From Fulvia fulva (Eukaryota > Ascomycota > Dothideomycetes > Mycosphaerellales > Mycosphaerellaceae), in NCBI RefSeq assembly GCF_020509005.1, contig NC_063015.1, forward strand, positions 5,504,501 to 5,568,500: 64,000 nt of DNA, given 5' to 3'. Made by a program: the position numbers and the translations under genes. Below the pieces are notes generated by a model that was not told the DNA's origin, ran no database searches, and saw nothing but the letters and a program-made list of their open reading frames with translations. Shown here piece by piece: positions 21,213-32,347 of the stretch (position 1 is the stretch's first letter; every line of letters starts with the position of its first letter).

Positions 21213-22523
21213 GATAGAAGTGTCCATCGCGTCTCCTGATTTCGTGATCAATGAGATCGCTTCTGCAGATGTACACGCGACATTGTCCTGGAGTCGTGGG
21301 CTGGCATCGCAGCCTGCACTCCTAGATTGCTGAGGAAAGCTCGCGCCCGATTATCTCTCACTCAACGGCTTTACAGCAGAGAAGACTCCAGAGATCGCTT
21401 CATCCTTAGATTGTGGCTGTGAGTGATATCTTTTGACTCTGGTCAAGTCCACAGGCTGGTCGCTAATTATAAGGATCCTGCGCAGCCAGTCGGGTGTGAG
21501 CGAGCTGGGAGTAGCTTTGAAGTAAAGACGTGCGTTGGCGTATGGGGACTACTCGCGGGAGCTGAGCGGCAAGGAGCCCAGATTTCTCGTTCGCCGTCCA
21601 AGCGTCGATGCACGAGAATCTCCCAGGTGATTCAGTAGGGCTGAGGCAACACAAGCATTGCATGAGGATGGTGCTAATCAAGGGTGGCATGATATCGAGA
21701 TATCCGTCGTGCTTTTCTGCTGTCATGCAACAACACAGGTCTGCACAATGGTCTCCTGAAGCGCCGCGCCCGTTCCGTTGCTCCGCGTTGACGCGCTTGA
21801 GACGACACTGTGTTGGTGATGAACACGGTGCACAGCCCATTTCTACCCTCACACGCGCGGTCCATCTCTGTCACGATCGTGGTCAGGACCTCGGCGGAGG
21901 ATCTTTGCCCTTGGCTTCAGCAAGGTGTGGACGTCGCTCTGGAGGTCTAGGCACACTAGAAACTGCACGGTGAAGGTAAGAAGAACTCCATTCCCAGAGT
22001 CTCTAGTCTTCAGTCTCATATGCTGTTGGTATTGTCCAGTCTCGTGCTGTCACGGGCTTCGGATGTCATGAATCGTACTGATTTCGCGGAGCTGTACACC
22101 GATACAGTTCCTCGGAGTCCATTGATGGGCGCGAGAGTGTCTGCTCGTGATGTTGTCGTTGTTCCGTCTCGCCACTCCCGTCACACATGATGCTGTTCGC
22201 GCCTTTGCCGGTTCATATACTCATCACCACCTGCATCTTCACCCGGCCTCTACCGCCCAGATGGCCTGCACAGGCTCGAGACATCTCTCATCTCGTGATT
22301 GTTGTCGTCGCTTCCTCACTTGTGCTTTCCTTCCCATATGCTGCTCCTCGCGCCGTTTCATATCGTCGCTAGTCTGCCGCTGCAGGGTCCACAAGCTGGC
22401 GGCCAGCCTTGGTAGACATTCCTGCTCTTTACGAACCCTCACCACAACAACACTCTCTTTCATCCCACACGCTCTTTTGATACACCGCACACGCATTCGA
22501 CCACCGCAGACAGGCTTCTCGTC
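21213..22523. other. Intergenic and presumed promoter of the large Ser/Thr-rich gene
   Basis: Overlapping ORFs up to 169 codons, none with conserved features. The stretch 22140-22520 is C/T-rich on the plus strand, as fungal 5' leaders often are. A short upstream exon carrying a signal peptide could hide here, but none is convincing. Confidence 0.4.
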
Positions 22524-25500
22524 ATGGAGACGCCCTATCTCGTGCCGTCGCCGGGAATCGCTGACTCCTGTCTTGGGGGCATACTCCAGAACAGCACCCT
22601 CTTTTCTACTTACACCTTCCACAACCGCTGTTCATCGACAACTAGCGCCAGTTTGATTCTGCTTAGCTCCAGCACCGGCAGTATCGGAGAGTCCAGCACT
22701 ACAATCATCCAGTCTTCCATACTTTCGCAGTCTGGACTCACCAGCAGCGTCTCCCCGATCACCACCTCCGCCACAGGCCGCTCACGCAGCAGCGCCGCAG
22801 TGGCAACTTCGATCAGCAATGGGCTCTCCGCGTCTCCAAGCTCGACGCTGCCTGGTCTCACGAGCAGCACCTCTTCAGCTGTAAACTCCAGCACAAGCCT
22901 CACCACTGGTAGTGTCGGACTCGGAAGCACCGCTCTCTCGTCATCTTCCACACTCTCGCTGCCTGGATCAACAAGTAGCGTCACCTCGGCCGCCAGCTCC
23001 AGCACAGGTGTCTCCGGCAGCAGTAATGGAGCGAATCCGATAAGTTCTGGCGCCGCCACATCTTCCAGCGCGACGATACCTGGTATCCCAGACAGCGTCT
23101 CTTCAGCCACAAGCTCCAGCACAAGTCTCAGCCTCGCCAGCAGCGTTGAGGAGTCCAGCTCGACCAGCAGCGCTCTCGCTGCTTCCTCCACCTCCACACT
23201 CTCGAGTCTCACGAGCAGCGGGTTCTCAGGTGGAACTCTCAGCGCAGACAGTGCCACTAGCACCGTGGGAGGATCTATTTCAACGAGCGCGGCCCTGCCG
23301 GTGTCTTCCACGTCCAGCACATCACAACTCACGGCCAGCGGAACTCTCAGCGCAACAAGTACCACAAGCACCGTGGAAGGATCTATTTCAACCAGCGTGG
23401 CCCTGCCGATGTCTTCTACGTCGAGCTCATCCCAGCTCATCACCAGTGGATCGTCAGTCACGACCTCCAGCACAAGTCTGACCACCGATAGCGTTGGTTC
23501 GTCGAGTTCCAGCAGCACGACCCTCAGTCCGACCTCCACGCCCTCGCTGACAGGGCTCTCGAGTGAGACGTCTCCAAGCACGCTTCCTAGCAGCGGTTCG
23601 TCGTCCACTAACACTGTTGCCAACACTGCTCCAGCGTCCTCCATGTCCTCGTTGTCGGGGGACTCGAGCATTATGTCCTCGCTCACAACACCCAACAGTG
23701 GCTTATCCTCGGTCGAGGGCAGCAGCGGCAGTCTCGATCCTACATCCACGCCCACGCTCTCAGGGAATTCAAGCAGTTTGTCCTCAGTCGCAACTTCCAA
23801 AAGTGGCTCGTCTTCTATCGCGAGTGTCACCAATACTCCTGCTGCGACTTCCATATCGTCCCTATCCGGGGTCTCGAACAGCACGTCCTCGACCGTGACA
23901 TCAAGCAGCGGCTCATTCGGAACCTCCAGCACTACACTCACCGCTTTCTCAGCATCCTCGCTGTCCGATGCCGCGGGTACTGTGTCCTCATCCACAACTT
24001 CCAGCAGCGGCATGTCCTCAAGTGGAACGGTCGGCGCTACTCTCGACCCGGCATCGACATCATCGCTCTCAGGTGTAACAAGCATCGTTTCTTCGCGCAC
24101 AACTTCCAGCAATAGCGCATCCTCAATTGGAAGCGTTTCCACCACGGTCGTGACCACTACGCAGACAGACGGCGTGGTCTCCATCTTGACAGCCACCACC
24201 ACGCTACCAGGCGGCTTGCTCGCAACAGGAAGTGTCACCACTAGCGCGAGCGATGTCGTACCAATTCTAGCGACCCAAGTACCGTGCGTTCCCCTCTCGC
24301 CGGAGTGTGGCCCACCACCTCCATGTCTCTTCGACAACACCGCTTGTCCGATTGCCTCAAGCGATGAGGAAAATCAGGCTCACATCATCGGAATGTTCAA
24401 TGCCATTATTCCGACTATTGATCACCTGATCCAACATAACGACGACGACATCACGCCCATCATTCGCGGATTGGACAAACTCAAAGGTAGGTGGCATCCC
24501 ACAGCTCTCTCGAGTGTCTGAGCTACCAGTACTGCTTTGGAGGTCACGACTAACACATTTGCTATAATAGGCCTCATAACCCTCACCACGGACCGAATTC
24601 CGGAAGAAGGCCAGGGTGGAGGCGGAGGCTGCAAGAAGACTATCTGGAATCTGTTTGGCTGCATCATCAAGTCGATCACCGGAACTATGGAAGACATCGG
24701 CAAGAGAGCTCTCACCGGGTTGCAAGACCGACTCGATGAGCTGAGAGACTTGGCAAATTTCATCCCGCACGCTCCAAAGCTACCCACCTCGACAGGCCCG
24801 CCAGGCGGAGGTGAAAACGACGAGGGTGGGGAAGATGGTGACAATAACGATGATGACGGTGAGGATAACAACGATGACGGTGAAGATAACAATGATGATG
24901 GTGAAGACAACGACGAGGATGGTGAAGATGACGAGGGCGGCGAAGACAACAATGATGATGGAGAAGATGATAACGATGACGGCGAAGACAACGACGATGG
25001 TGGTGAAGATAACGAGGGTGGCGAAGACAATGTGAGTGAACGAGCGCGCCGGTGCTTCTCCAAATCAGGAAGCCACCGAGGTACCAGTATTACTTCGCCG
25101 GTTTCAAGACTAATGTCTCTTGCAGAACGATCAGACGACTACCGCTTCTTCATCGCTGTCCACCCAGAGCTCCAGCTCATCTTCGTCCTCAGAGTCCTGC
25201 ACGCAGTCGACCACTACGGAAGATGTCTATGTCACCTGTTCTGCTACAAGCACGATCCCGGCTTCTGGAACGACTTCTCCTGGAACAGCATCTCCATCTT
25301 ATGTGTGTATCACCAAAACCTCCACGATTAGTGGCTGCAGCGTTACTGGGGCTACCAGTACCACTTCATCTCTGGCAACTGAAACTGCAACATCGATCCC
25401 CGTTTGCATGGTAGAGAGCTGTGGTGCTGAATGTGGCCTGGGTAGGCGGTCGCTCGCCGCCGTCAATGAGAGCGTGTTTGAGATCGAGAAGAGAGTGTTC

Positions 25501-27230
25501 CCTCCCAGCAACTCATTGCGGGGCGGCTTTGGCGTGTGGATGAACACTATGCTTGGAAAACTCGACAGCGACGAGGACAATCGTATTGTCCCACTAGAGG
25601 GCAGTTATGCGAAGAAGCCGAACGGTGAACCAGATACAAGTCGTGACTATCCTGGTGCGACATCCTGGAAGACCGTTGAGTTTCACAAGACGTGGACTGG
25701 CCTGGGCCTGAGAGGATTGATGGGCTGCACAGCCATAATCGTGGTATCCAAGAAGGGCGCCTTCATGGCTCATACTTGGGAGGCACCAGGATGGTTGCGC
25801 AAGCCCCGCCCCGACGAGACTCACAATGAACTGCAGTAAGCTGTGATGTGATTGCTCACTCGGACCACACCGGCTAACCCACTCGCAGGGAATCAGATTT
25901 GTCACTCTGGGCGCGGGACGTGAAAGTCGCGCCTTTCGCTCTGTCATACAGAACCCCGGACAACAAGAAATGGCGAGGTATAAGCCACCTCCACGCGCCT
26001 GGCGAGATTCTGGAAGAGCCGTTGCATGCCTTCCTCGTCTCTCCCTACCACGGAAGCGGCCAATACCGCTCCTGGAGGGCTGCCCAAACCCGAACCTTCA
26101 GATATGAGGCACGCCTGGAGATGCTGCAGTATCATCTAGGTTACGAAACTGGACTCGCTGAAGGGGCCATAGAAATTGAAGGATATACTCCAGCCGGCAA
26201 AGAGAGGCTTGAATCGGGGTTCCACGCTAATGGTCGGGTTCTCATCGAGTACGATCCTGAAGCGAAGAAGACAACATCTGAATATAGAGACGATAAGGGC
26301 AATATTTGCAAAGACGAAAAGATTGAGGCAGGGCTCCGAATCTGGGTTGACGAAAACGAACTGGTGTATGAGAAGTTGTGGGATCCTCTGGAACACCAGA
26401 AGGATGAAGACGATGGCTCAAGCACCCCACGACCCCCGGGACGTCGCGGTATTGGTTCTTCGCTCGCAGAGCGCCTGTTTGGCTCTTGGGGATCACGAGC
26501 ACGCCGTCAAGACAACATGCCAGTGTGCAGTAAGGAGAGCACCGAATCGGGCTCAGCTACAACATCAACGACATCGTCTTCAATCTCTAGCAGCAACAGC
26601 AGTTCCATGGCCACGATCACGCCCAGCAGCTCCTCAAGTTCAGCATTGTCTCTGAATTCCATGAAGCCAACGCCCGTTACCACCCTGACCCACCTTGGCT
26701 GCACGATCATGGCCTGGGGAGGCGGCGCGACGCCCCGTGCATCGTACTGTGAATGCGCTGGTGAGAACAATGTTGCCACCTTGGCAACCCATGATGGATC
26801 CATCGCTTGCGAAGCCTGGCCTATCACGACGAGCACCCTCATCGTCGACACCGAGGTCGCTACTTCGACGACCACGTCGAGATCAGTGGGCTCCTACACA
26901 ACAGAGTTTCCAACCGCGGTATGCCCTTGGAAGATGGCGAACAACCCTGGCTGCACTTCCTTCACCGAAACCAGAGTCTTCTCGACCCATGCGGATTTGA
27001 CGAATGAAGTCCTGTCGACGAAGACCATATCGTCCTGGTCCGAGTTTGTGGCTACGCCAGTGTGGTGGACCACTACCAAGACGTCTGTCTACGTCATCAA
27101 CACTGAGGTGCATACTTTCACGACCACCTCTGACGATGCGACACTTACGGTCCTGTCGACGACGGTTGTGTCGTCGTGGTCTAGTATCGTGCCTACGGAG
27201 ACGGGGGTCCAATGGTGGACGAAGTTGTAG
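22524..27230 (+). CDS. Giant Ser/Thr-rich (mucin-like) protein with acidic repeat, four exons
   Basis: Exons 22524-24486, 24571-25031, 25126-25835 and 25889-27230 join in phase to 1,491 residues. Introns are 84, 94 and 53 bp with GTAGGT, GTGAGT and GTAAGC donors and proper AG acceptors. Residues about 40-600 are almost wholly Ser/Thr/Val/Gly, as in heavily O-glycosylated proteins. A Cys/Pro segment follows, then in exon 2 an Asp/Asn/Glu/Gly tandem repeat, then a globular part with GCTAIIVVSKKGAFMAHTWE, a motif I recall from other large fungal surface-type proteins of unknown function. The end is again Ser/Thr-rich with repeated TTTxTSVYV-like units. No signal peptide follows the chosen ATG, so a 5' exon may be missing. 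Likely cell-wall or secreted. Confidence 0.75.
24829..25030 (+). repeat. Tandem GGTGA(A/G)GA-type coding repeat (acidic Asp-Asn-Gly-Glu array)
   Basis: Within exon 2 of the large gene a degenerate 18-21 bp unit is repeated about ten times, encoding variations of NNDDGED and EGGEDN. Such arrays often vary in copy number between strains. The chain is strongly negative and might bind cations, which is an inference. Confidence 0.8.
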
Positions 27231-28409
27231 GGGGTGAGGAAGAGATGGGATTTTGAGCGAACTCCGTTGCTGTTTGTGCGCAAAGCGTATCTCTCTGTAA
27301 AGAAAATGTATATACTATCGCTCAGCCGTGAATCCTTTGTACGCCCATAACGCCTTCTCGTACTGTTCATCATCGGAAGATTTCCTCCAGGTTCCTGCGG
27401 TGTATCGTGTGGCTAGATCGTGCCGTGCTTACATGCGCTGCTGTAGAGAGAGATTATCTGCTGACGATGCTCGCATATCAGGCGCGAGAACCGTGTGCTA
27501 GAGTGGCGAGCGAGTTCCTATGCTGCTGCTTTTGTTCTTATCGAATCTTTTCTACCCTAGCAGCGACCTGTTCTCCTGCCAATTATCCTATTCTGCGCGC
27601 TTTGCCGTGCTCAGCCAGGGAACTTGTACACTGGTACCCCATAATGTTTTCCTGGTGCTGTATAACTTCTGACTTGTGGCTTCCATCTCACAATCCCGCC
27701 GGCGTATGTTGCTTGGCTCCATCCTGCTGTGCCTGACTGTGCTGCTCAGGGGTGCTGCTGCTATCGATGCTCGCGCTGAGGATTGGGAGTGTACTTGACA
27801 GGTTGCTGGGGATAATTGGGCTTCGTGATGGGGGATGCGTCTCCTGGAGAGATATGGGACTGAAGTTCTGTTGGACTCTGTAGCCGACGGCCGAATGCTG
27901 TTGGTACTAATGGCAAGGTTCTATCCTGCGGGTTTGCAGGCGGAGGACTCTGTCCGGTTCGACATCGTGTCCTGGATTCTTGATTCGGATTGTTGAAGCG
28001 ATGGGTCATTGCAGGTGCTATATGCGCTGTCGAGTGCTTCGAAGCCTTCGTGTGCTGTTGTCTCGGGTGCCCTCTGTTGGATCGAGGTCAACTCTACTGC
28101 AAGATAACAAGAGGCTGTCAAGGATGGTGATGCATTACAGTAGTCGGGTTGTTGTCAATGTGCGAGAAGACATGGCTAAGTCGTATCGAACGAATTCAGA
28201 GGCGGCCCAATTTTCCCTGGCGACGCGGCAAAATTGGATTCGCTTTACTCTCACGCTCCATCAACACCACTTCCAACAACGCTTCATCATCGCTTCACTC
28301 TTGTCGCTTCACATACACCGAGCCATCTACACCACTCAACAGTCCTCTACACTATCAGCACACCCATCGCCCGACCGAAGCACTGCATATCATACGAACG
28401 CGCTAAAAT
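27231..28409. other. Intergenic, no gene supported
   Basis: Minus-strand ORFs at 27761-28009 and 27921-28121 are preceded by a possible acceptor (TTATCTTGCAG) but show no domain. A pyrimidine-rich leader precedes the F-box ATG. Nothing firm. Confidence 0.35.
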
Positions 28410-29255
28410 ATGGCCGCCAACAAGCTCCGCGCCGCGCAGACTGTCCTCGCCACCTACGAACTCCTCGAACGCATTCTTCTCTTCGTCCCAATGAATCACG
28501 TCTACACCCTTCAGCGCACCTGCAAGTCCTGGAACTCACTCATCACCCGTTCCCACGCCATCCAGAAGAAGCTCTTCCGCCTCCCCGATGGCGCGCCAAC
28601 CAAGTCGAAGACGCCAGGCCCATACATGACACCGTGGAACCTCACTGTTCCAGAGTATCGCCTCGAGAATCGAAAGTGCAATCCCAATATCGGCCTGGTG
28701 TTCCTGGAGCACATCACCCATCGGGAAGAAGCGTTCCCCATTCTCCTACCAGACCTCAACTACAGCCCACCGGCTCGACCGACGATTACGGCGATACGCA
28801 GCTCAGTACACAATGAGCTGGGCGAGACGGATATCACCGACCTCAAAGAGAGAGCCCTCATGCTTGAGATGAAAATCAACGATACCGCTCCCCTCAACTC
28901 CTGGCACGAGATGTTCATCACCCAGCCACCCATCACGGCCGTGCTCTTCGGATGCCACAGCGAGGTAGAGAGCTACCAAATGCCACTGTCTGGCAACAGT
29001 CCATCGAGATCGCATGTCTTCCAGGTTTGGAACGCTGGCGGCGTGCGGTTTGTGGATTTGGCATTCGCGCGGAAGGAGTTTGTAATGAGGCAGGGAGGGA
29101 AGGACGGGTGGACGATGGGGTTGTGTTTTGATTTGACGGGGAAGGCGGTCAGTGAGAAGAGTGGTAGGGAGATGGAGGAGGAGTGTTGTGGGAAGTATAC
29201 TGCTGGGGAGGAGTGTCAGTGTTTGGAGGTTGTGAGGGAGGAGGGGGTTGCTTGA
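28410..29255 (+). CDS. F-box protein, 281 residues
   Basis: Single exon from ATG in AAAATATGGCCGCC (MAANKLRAAQTVLATYELLE). Residues about 12-57 fit an F-box: LATYELLERILLFVPMNHVY followed by a TLQRTCKSWNSLI helix. F-box proteins dock substrates to the Skp1-Cul1 ubiquitin ligase. The remainder (NPNIGLVFLEHITHREEAFP, HEMFITQPPITAVLF and on) resembles the long uncharacterised tails of many fungal F-box proteins, ending in a Cys/Glu-rich segment. No targeting signal. Substrate unknown. The C-terminal third is G-rich in codon use, unlike the first half. Confidence 0.85.
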   Translation: MAANKLRAAQTVLATYELLERILLFVPMNHVYTLQRTCKSWNSLITRSHAIQKKLFRLPDGAPTKSKTPGPYMTPWNLTVPEYRLENRKCNPNIGLVFLEHITHREEAFPILLPDLNYSPPARPTITAIRSSVHNELGETDITDLKERALMLEMKINDTAPLNSWHEMFITQPPITAVLFGCHSEVESYQMPLSGNSPSRSHVFQVWNAGGVRFVDLAFARKEFVMRQGGKDGWTMGLCFDLTGKAVSEKSGREMEEECCGKYTAGEECQCLEVVREEGVA

Positions 29256-29581
29256 AGCGCTATTGCTTCGAAGAAAGTGTATGGTCTACAGCCTTGTTGT
29301 CGGCGCTGTTGTATTCGAGCATAGGGTCTTGTAGTGGCATGATACTGACGCGCTCTGTAGCGACATATCAAGGAATACTGATACATGTCATCGATAAATG
29401 CAGAAGGATGTTGCAGTCCATTTCGACATCCTCGCTTCGACTTTCTTCCAGCCGCCACAGAATCTACCCCGCATTCCCGACCCAGCCAACGATAAGCTCG
29501 ACGCCTATCTCCCCTCTCCACGACGACGACGAGGACCTTCATCTTCCCTCCCAGTCGTCTGTCTTCATCCATCTCACCATC
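29256..29581. other. Short intergenic gap with 5' leader
   Basis: Separates two same-strand genes. The following frame is open upstream to 29183, but the ATG at 29582 begins a mitochondrial-type presequence, so the upstream part is treated as leader. Confidence 0.5.
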
Positions 29582-30367
29582 ATGTCGTCCTCTCTCCGCC
29601 CTCTCATCCCAATCCGCAGCGCTGGCCGCTCCTTCTCCACCACCCCACCCCACCACGCCTCCATCCTCTTCGCCCTGGGCGCCCTGAGCAACAGCCGCGA
29701 AACACAACACTTCAACAACATCTCCCGTCTGGACCGCGTCGAGCACTCCCCGACCCTAAAGCTCATCAAGACCAGCGAAATCGATCCTTACCCTCTCCCG
29801 ACCCCTCCTCAACCCGCCGCCCCGCTTCCCCGCCATGGCTCGAGAGCAACCTCCGCAGCAGCGATCTGGGACAGCAAAGCTCTCCAGGCCGGCAGAGCCA
29901 TCCTAAGCGATAACGCACGCCATCTGAGCCGCATGGCACGTACCATTGAGCGGACAAAGAGACGGGAGATGAAGATGAAACATATCCGGCAGTCTGAACT
30001 CGCTGCTTGGGCACAGGAGAGGCAGAAGATGAGAGCTGAGCAGAGGAGTGCAGGGATCTTGATTCTCGCGAGCGTGGCGACGGCGACTGGATTGGCGATG
30101 TGGAGGCTTTGGCCAGAGGGCGGGCAGGCTGCCAGGGATAGTGGGGAGATGGGAAGGAGGATTGCGGAGAGAGCGAGGAGGAGTATACCGTTGCCTGCGA
30201 CGGGGAGTGCGGCTGTGCCGGTTGCTGCTGGGGCGGCGGTGGCGGCTGAGAGCTTGCCGGTGACGGGCGTGAGTACGCCGATTGTGCCTGAGATGGCTGC
30301 GGTTGCTGCTGAGCCGGCGATGAGCTGGAGCTGGACGGTGAAGAATATGCTCTGGAAGGTACAGTGA
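29582..30367 (+). CDS. Probable mitochondrial membrane protein, 261 residues
   Basis: ATG 29582 (CATCATGTCG) starts MSSSLRPLIPIRSAGRSFST, an Arg/Ser-rich amphipathic presequence typical of mitochondrial import. Residues 115-155 are strongly basic and helical (RTIERTKRREMKMKHIRQ). One hydrophobic segment (about 157-175, ILILASVATATGLAMW) is a likely single transmembrane helix. The tail is Ala/Val/Pro-rich. A mitochondrial inner-membrane protein with one helix is the best reading; no enzyme motif is visible and I do not recognise the family. Confidence 0.7.
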   Translation: MSSSLRPLIPIRSAGRSFSTTPPHHASILFALGALSNSRETQHFNNISRLDRVEHSPTLKLIKTSEIDPYPLPTPPQPAAPLPRHGSRATSAAAIWDSKALQAGRAILSDNARHLSRMARTIERTKRREMKMKHIRQSELAAWAQERQKMRAEQRSAGILILASVATATGLAMWRLWPEGGQAARDSGEMGRRIAERARRSIPLPATGSAAVPVAAGAAVAAESLPVTGVSTPIVPEMAAVAAEPAMSWSWTVKNMLWKVQ

Positions 30368-30577
30368 CTGTGAGCGTGCATTTTCGGCAGATAATGGCGT
30401 TCGGATGACGATATGACGAGTTTATGAGTTTTGTGGGTTAATTTCAGCGTAGCATTTACAGCTTTGACAGTTCGTCAGATACATCACAGCAGGTTCAACA
30501 GCTCCGCGCTGAAGTAGACCCCGGATTCTCCAGCTTGCTTCACAGCATTCTTAGTTATCCGTCCTGTGCCATCCGTA

Positions 30578-31048
30578 TCACGCCTCGAACAAGTCCTCCT
30601 CACATCCCGGAGACGCAGAGCCCATCTCAGGCAGAAATCGCCGATCCGTCCTCAATGGCTTCCTTCCGTCGCACTCCAGCCCCAGACTGACACACGGGCG
30701 ACAGCCACCAGTCCCCTTGCCGCGCCTGCAGCGCGACCGTCTCATCCTACAGATCTTGCAAGCCATGACCAGTCTTCGACCTGCGGGAGGCAAGGGTTCC
30801 CGCAAAGGAAACCCGGGAAATCCGTCGTCGTGATTGTTGAATAGCCAGCGACACCAGATCTTGCTTTCTTCCGGACTTGCCAGGTCCTGCTGGTTGAAAA
30901 TGTCGTAAGGTGCCCTATCATTGTTGGTGAGAGTGGAGTCTGCTCCGGAAGTTTCCAGTACAATTGCTTCTGTGTTATGTCGTTTGGCTGACTTGGTATC
31001 ACTCGGAGCAATCACGCTCAAACCCGACTGGGCGCTGGCAGTTTTCAT
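30578..31048 (-). CDS. Miniature Zn2Cys6 protein, 156 residues (copy 1)
   Basis: ATG at 31048 (MKTASAQSGL); an open extension to 31090 has no ATG. Residues 97-126 hold six cysteines spaced C-x2-C-x6-C-x8-C-x2-C-x6-C, the fungal binuclear zinc cluster that binds two Zn ions and contacts DNA, with the usual basic stretch RMRRSR. Unlike typical Zn2Cys6 regulators (500-900 residues) it has no downstream activation/regulatory region. The cluster lies near the C-terminus, preceded by WCRWLF (65-70), and the protein ends EEDLFEA. The neighbour at 31392-31856 has the same design, so the two are probably tandem paralogs. Could act as a competitor or accessory factor (inference). Confidence 0.8.
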   Translation of the reverse strand: MKTASAQSGLSVIAPSDTKSAKRHNTEAIVLETSGADSTLTNNDRAPYDIFNQQDLASPEESKIWCRWLFNNHDDGFPGFPLREPLPPAGRRLVMACKICRMRRSRCRRGKGTGGCRPCVSLGLECDGRKPLRTDRRFLPEMGSASPGCEEDLFEA

Positions 31049-31391
31049 GTCTGACCGTGAGTGACATCTGCAGTCTTCACGGAAAGACAAACAGTACTGG
31101 AAACTACCATCTACAGAAGTCTTATGGCAGCCTCTGACCTATTGAGGGATATGCAAGGGGCTTAGTACATGACACTTGGTTGGGGTCTACACAACGCCAA
31201 AGCAGGATTTGATTGAATATGTTACACAGGAATGACAACATGGGTGCTTCGAGCTCAGCATCTACAGCATTGGCAGTCCGGCAAGTACAATCGATACTCT
31301 CGTCAAGCACAAACAGAGAAACCCTCGCTATCCGGCGTCAGTCAATACCCCAGGCGTTCATTCGAATAATTCCCAACCCCGGCAGTCCGCA
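31049..31391. other. Spacer between the two mini Zn2Cys6 genes
   Basis: About 340 bp, presumed promoter of the 30578-31048 gene and 3' region of the upstream paralog. No ORF of note. Confidence 0.5.
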
Positions 31392-31856
31392 TCAATCACC
31401 AAGCAGATCCTCCTCGTGCATCAGCATTGTGTTCTCCCTCTCTCGCTCTGGGTTCGTCCTACGACGAGTTGTGGAACGCCAGCACTCCCTTCGCTCTCTG
31501 ACACATCGTGGGCATGGAGATGTTCCCGCGCATCTGACTTTCCTTTGCCTGCAGGGTATACAGCTGCGTAAAGGCGGCATGATGATGGGTGGGTGTCCAG
31601 CAGACTCGGCAAAGAGCCATCGACACCAAAGGCTACTTTCTGTCGCGGACGCCACGGTTTTCTTGTGTTTTCGAATTGGCCTAGAGCTGGAAGACGGTTT
31701 TTGATTGGGCTTCGATCGTTTTGGATGGCGTCCGTCCTGGATTGGGTCATGTCTTTTCTTCGGTGTGGCCTCTGGGCTTTTGTCTTGTGCCTCGAGCGTG
31801 ATAGTAGACATGTTTGGCTTTGGAGACGATGATTTGCCGCACGCTTTGCCTTCCAT
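31392..31856 (-). CDS. Miniature Zn2Cys6 protein, 154 residues (copy 2)
   Basis: ATG at 31856 (MEGKACGKSS). The N-terminal 75 residues are Ser/Lys/Pro-rich and disordered, with basic nuclear-type runs (PKKRH, IRKHKK). WCRWLF is at 77-82. Residues 99-124 form a canonical zinc cluster, C-x2-C-x6-C-x5-C-x2-C-x6-C, with RQRKVR as DNA-contact loop. The end reads EEDLLGD. The order WCRWLF, ~15-25 residues, Zn cluster, acidic EEDL end is the same as in the neighbour, although overall identity is low. No middle-homology region. Probable DNA-binding protein; targets unknown. Confidence 0.8.
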   Translation of the reverse strand: MEGKACGKSSSPKPNMSTITLEAQDKSPEATPKKRHDPIQDGRHPKRSKPNQKPSSSSRPIRKHKKTVASATESSLWCRWLFAESAGHPPIIMPPLRSCIPCRQRKVRCAGTSPCPRCVRERRECWRSTTRRRTNPERERENTMLMHEEDLLGD

Positions 31857-32347
31857 TGCGTTCACGGAAAAGTTGCTGATGCTATGGACTTTGTTTCAAC
31901 AGTCGCATACATGCAAAGGTCGAACGGAGCACATGACGCCCCCTGGTTTCACGAGCGCTGAAACCTGCTTTTGATCAAATAGAGCAGGTGAACGTCACAG
32001 GGACAGGTCTGGTATGGTGGGCTTTGGCTCAGTAGCGACTGGCTGTGCATAGAAAGCATGCTATCTAATCACACAGAAACATAATCTTAGAAACCCAGAC
32101 CTGTTTACCTTGGTGTAGGCAAGCCTCCAGGGCACTGCACATGTCCACCGCTAATTTGTGTCGCAAAAATCCTTGTGGACAATCGCTCAAGTCAAAACAC
32201 CTGCCTTGATCAGGATCAGCCTTCACAGAACATTCTTCTAGCCCACCGCCAATATGCCTCGCAGAAACCATCAAGCATGCAACCACTCAAAACAAAGACC
32301 AAAGGATCCGTCGATGATCTCCATTTATATCGGTCACGGCCAGTCGT
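31857..32347. other. Intergenic, no gene seen
   Basis: Promoter side of the zinc-cluster gene and 3' side of the next minus-strand gene. Small ORFs only. Confidence 0.45.

Noticed and set aside
22610..24340. Minus-strand ORF of 576 codons, Val/Glu/Leu-rich
   Set aside because: It is the exact antisense of the Ser/Thr-rich exon; repeats of TCC/AGC-type codons keep the opposite strand open. No domain, no start context.
27761..28121. Possible two-exon minus-strand gene after a TTGCAG acceptor
   Set aside because: No supported start or donor, low-complexity Pro/Gln/Ser content.
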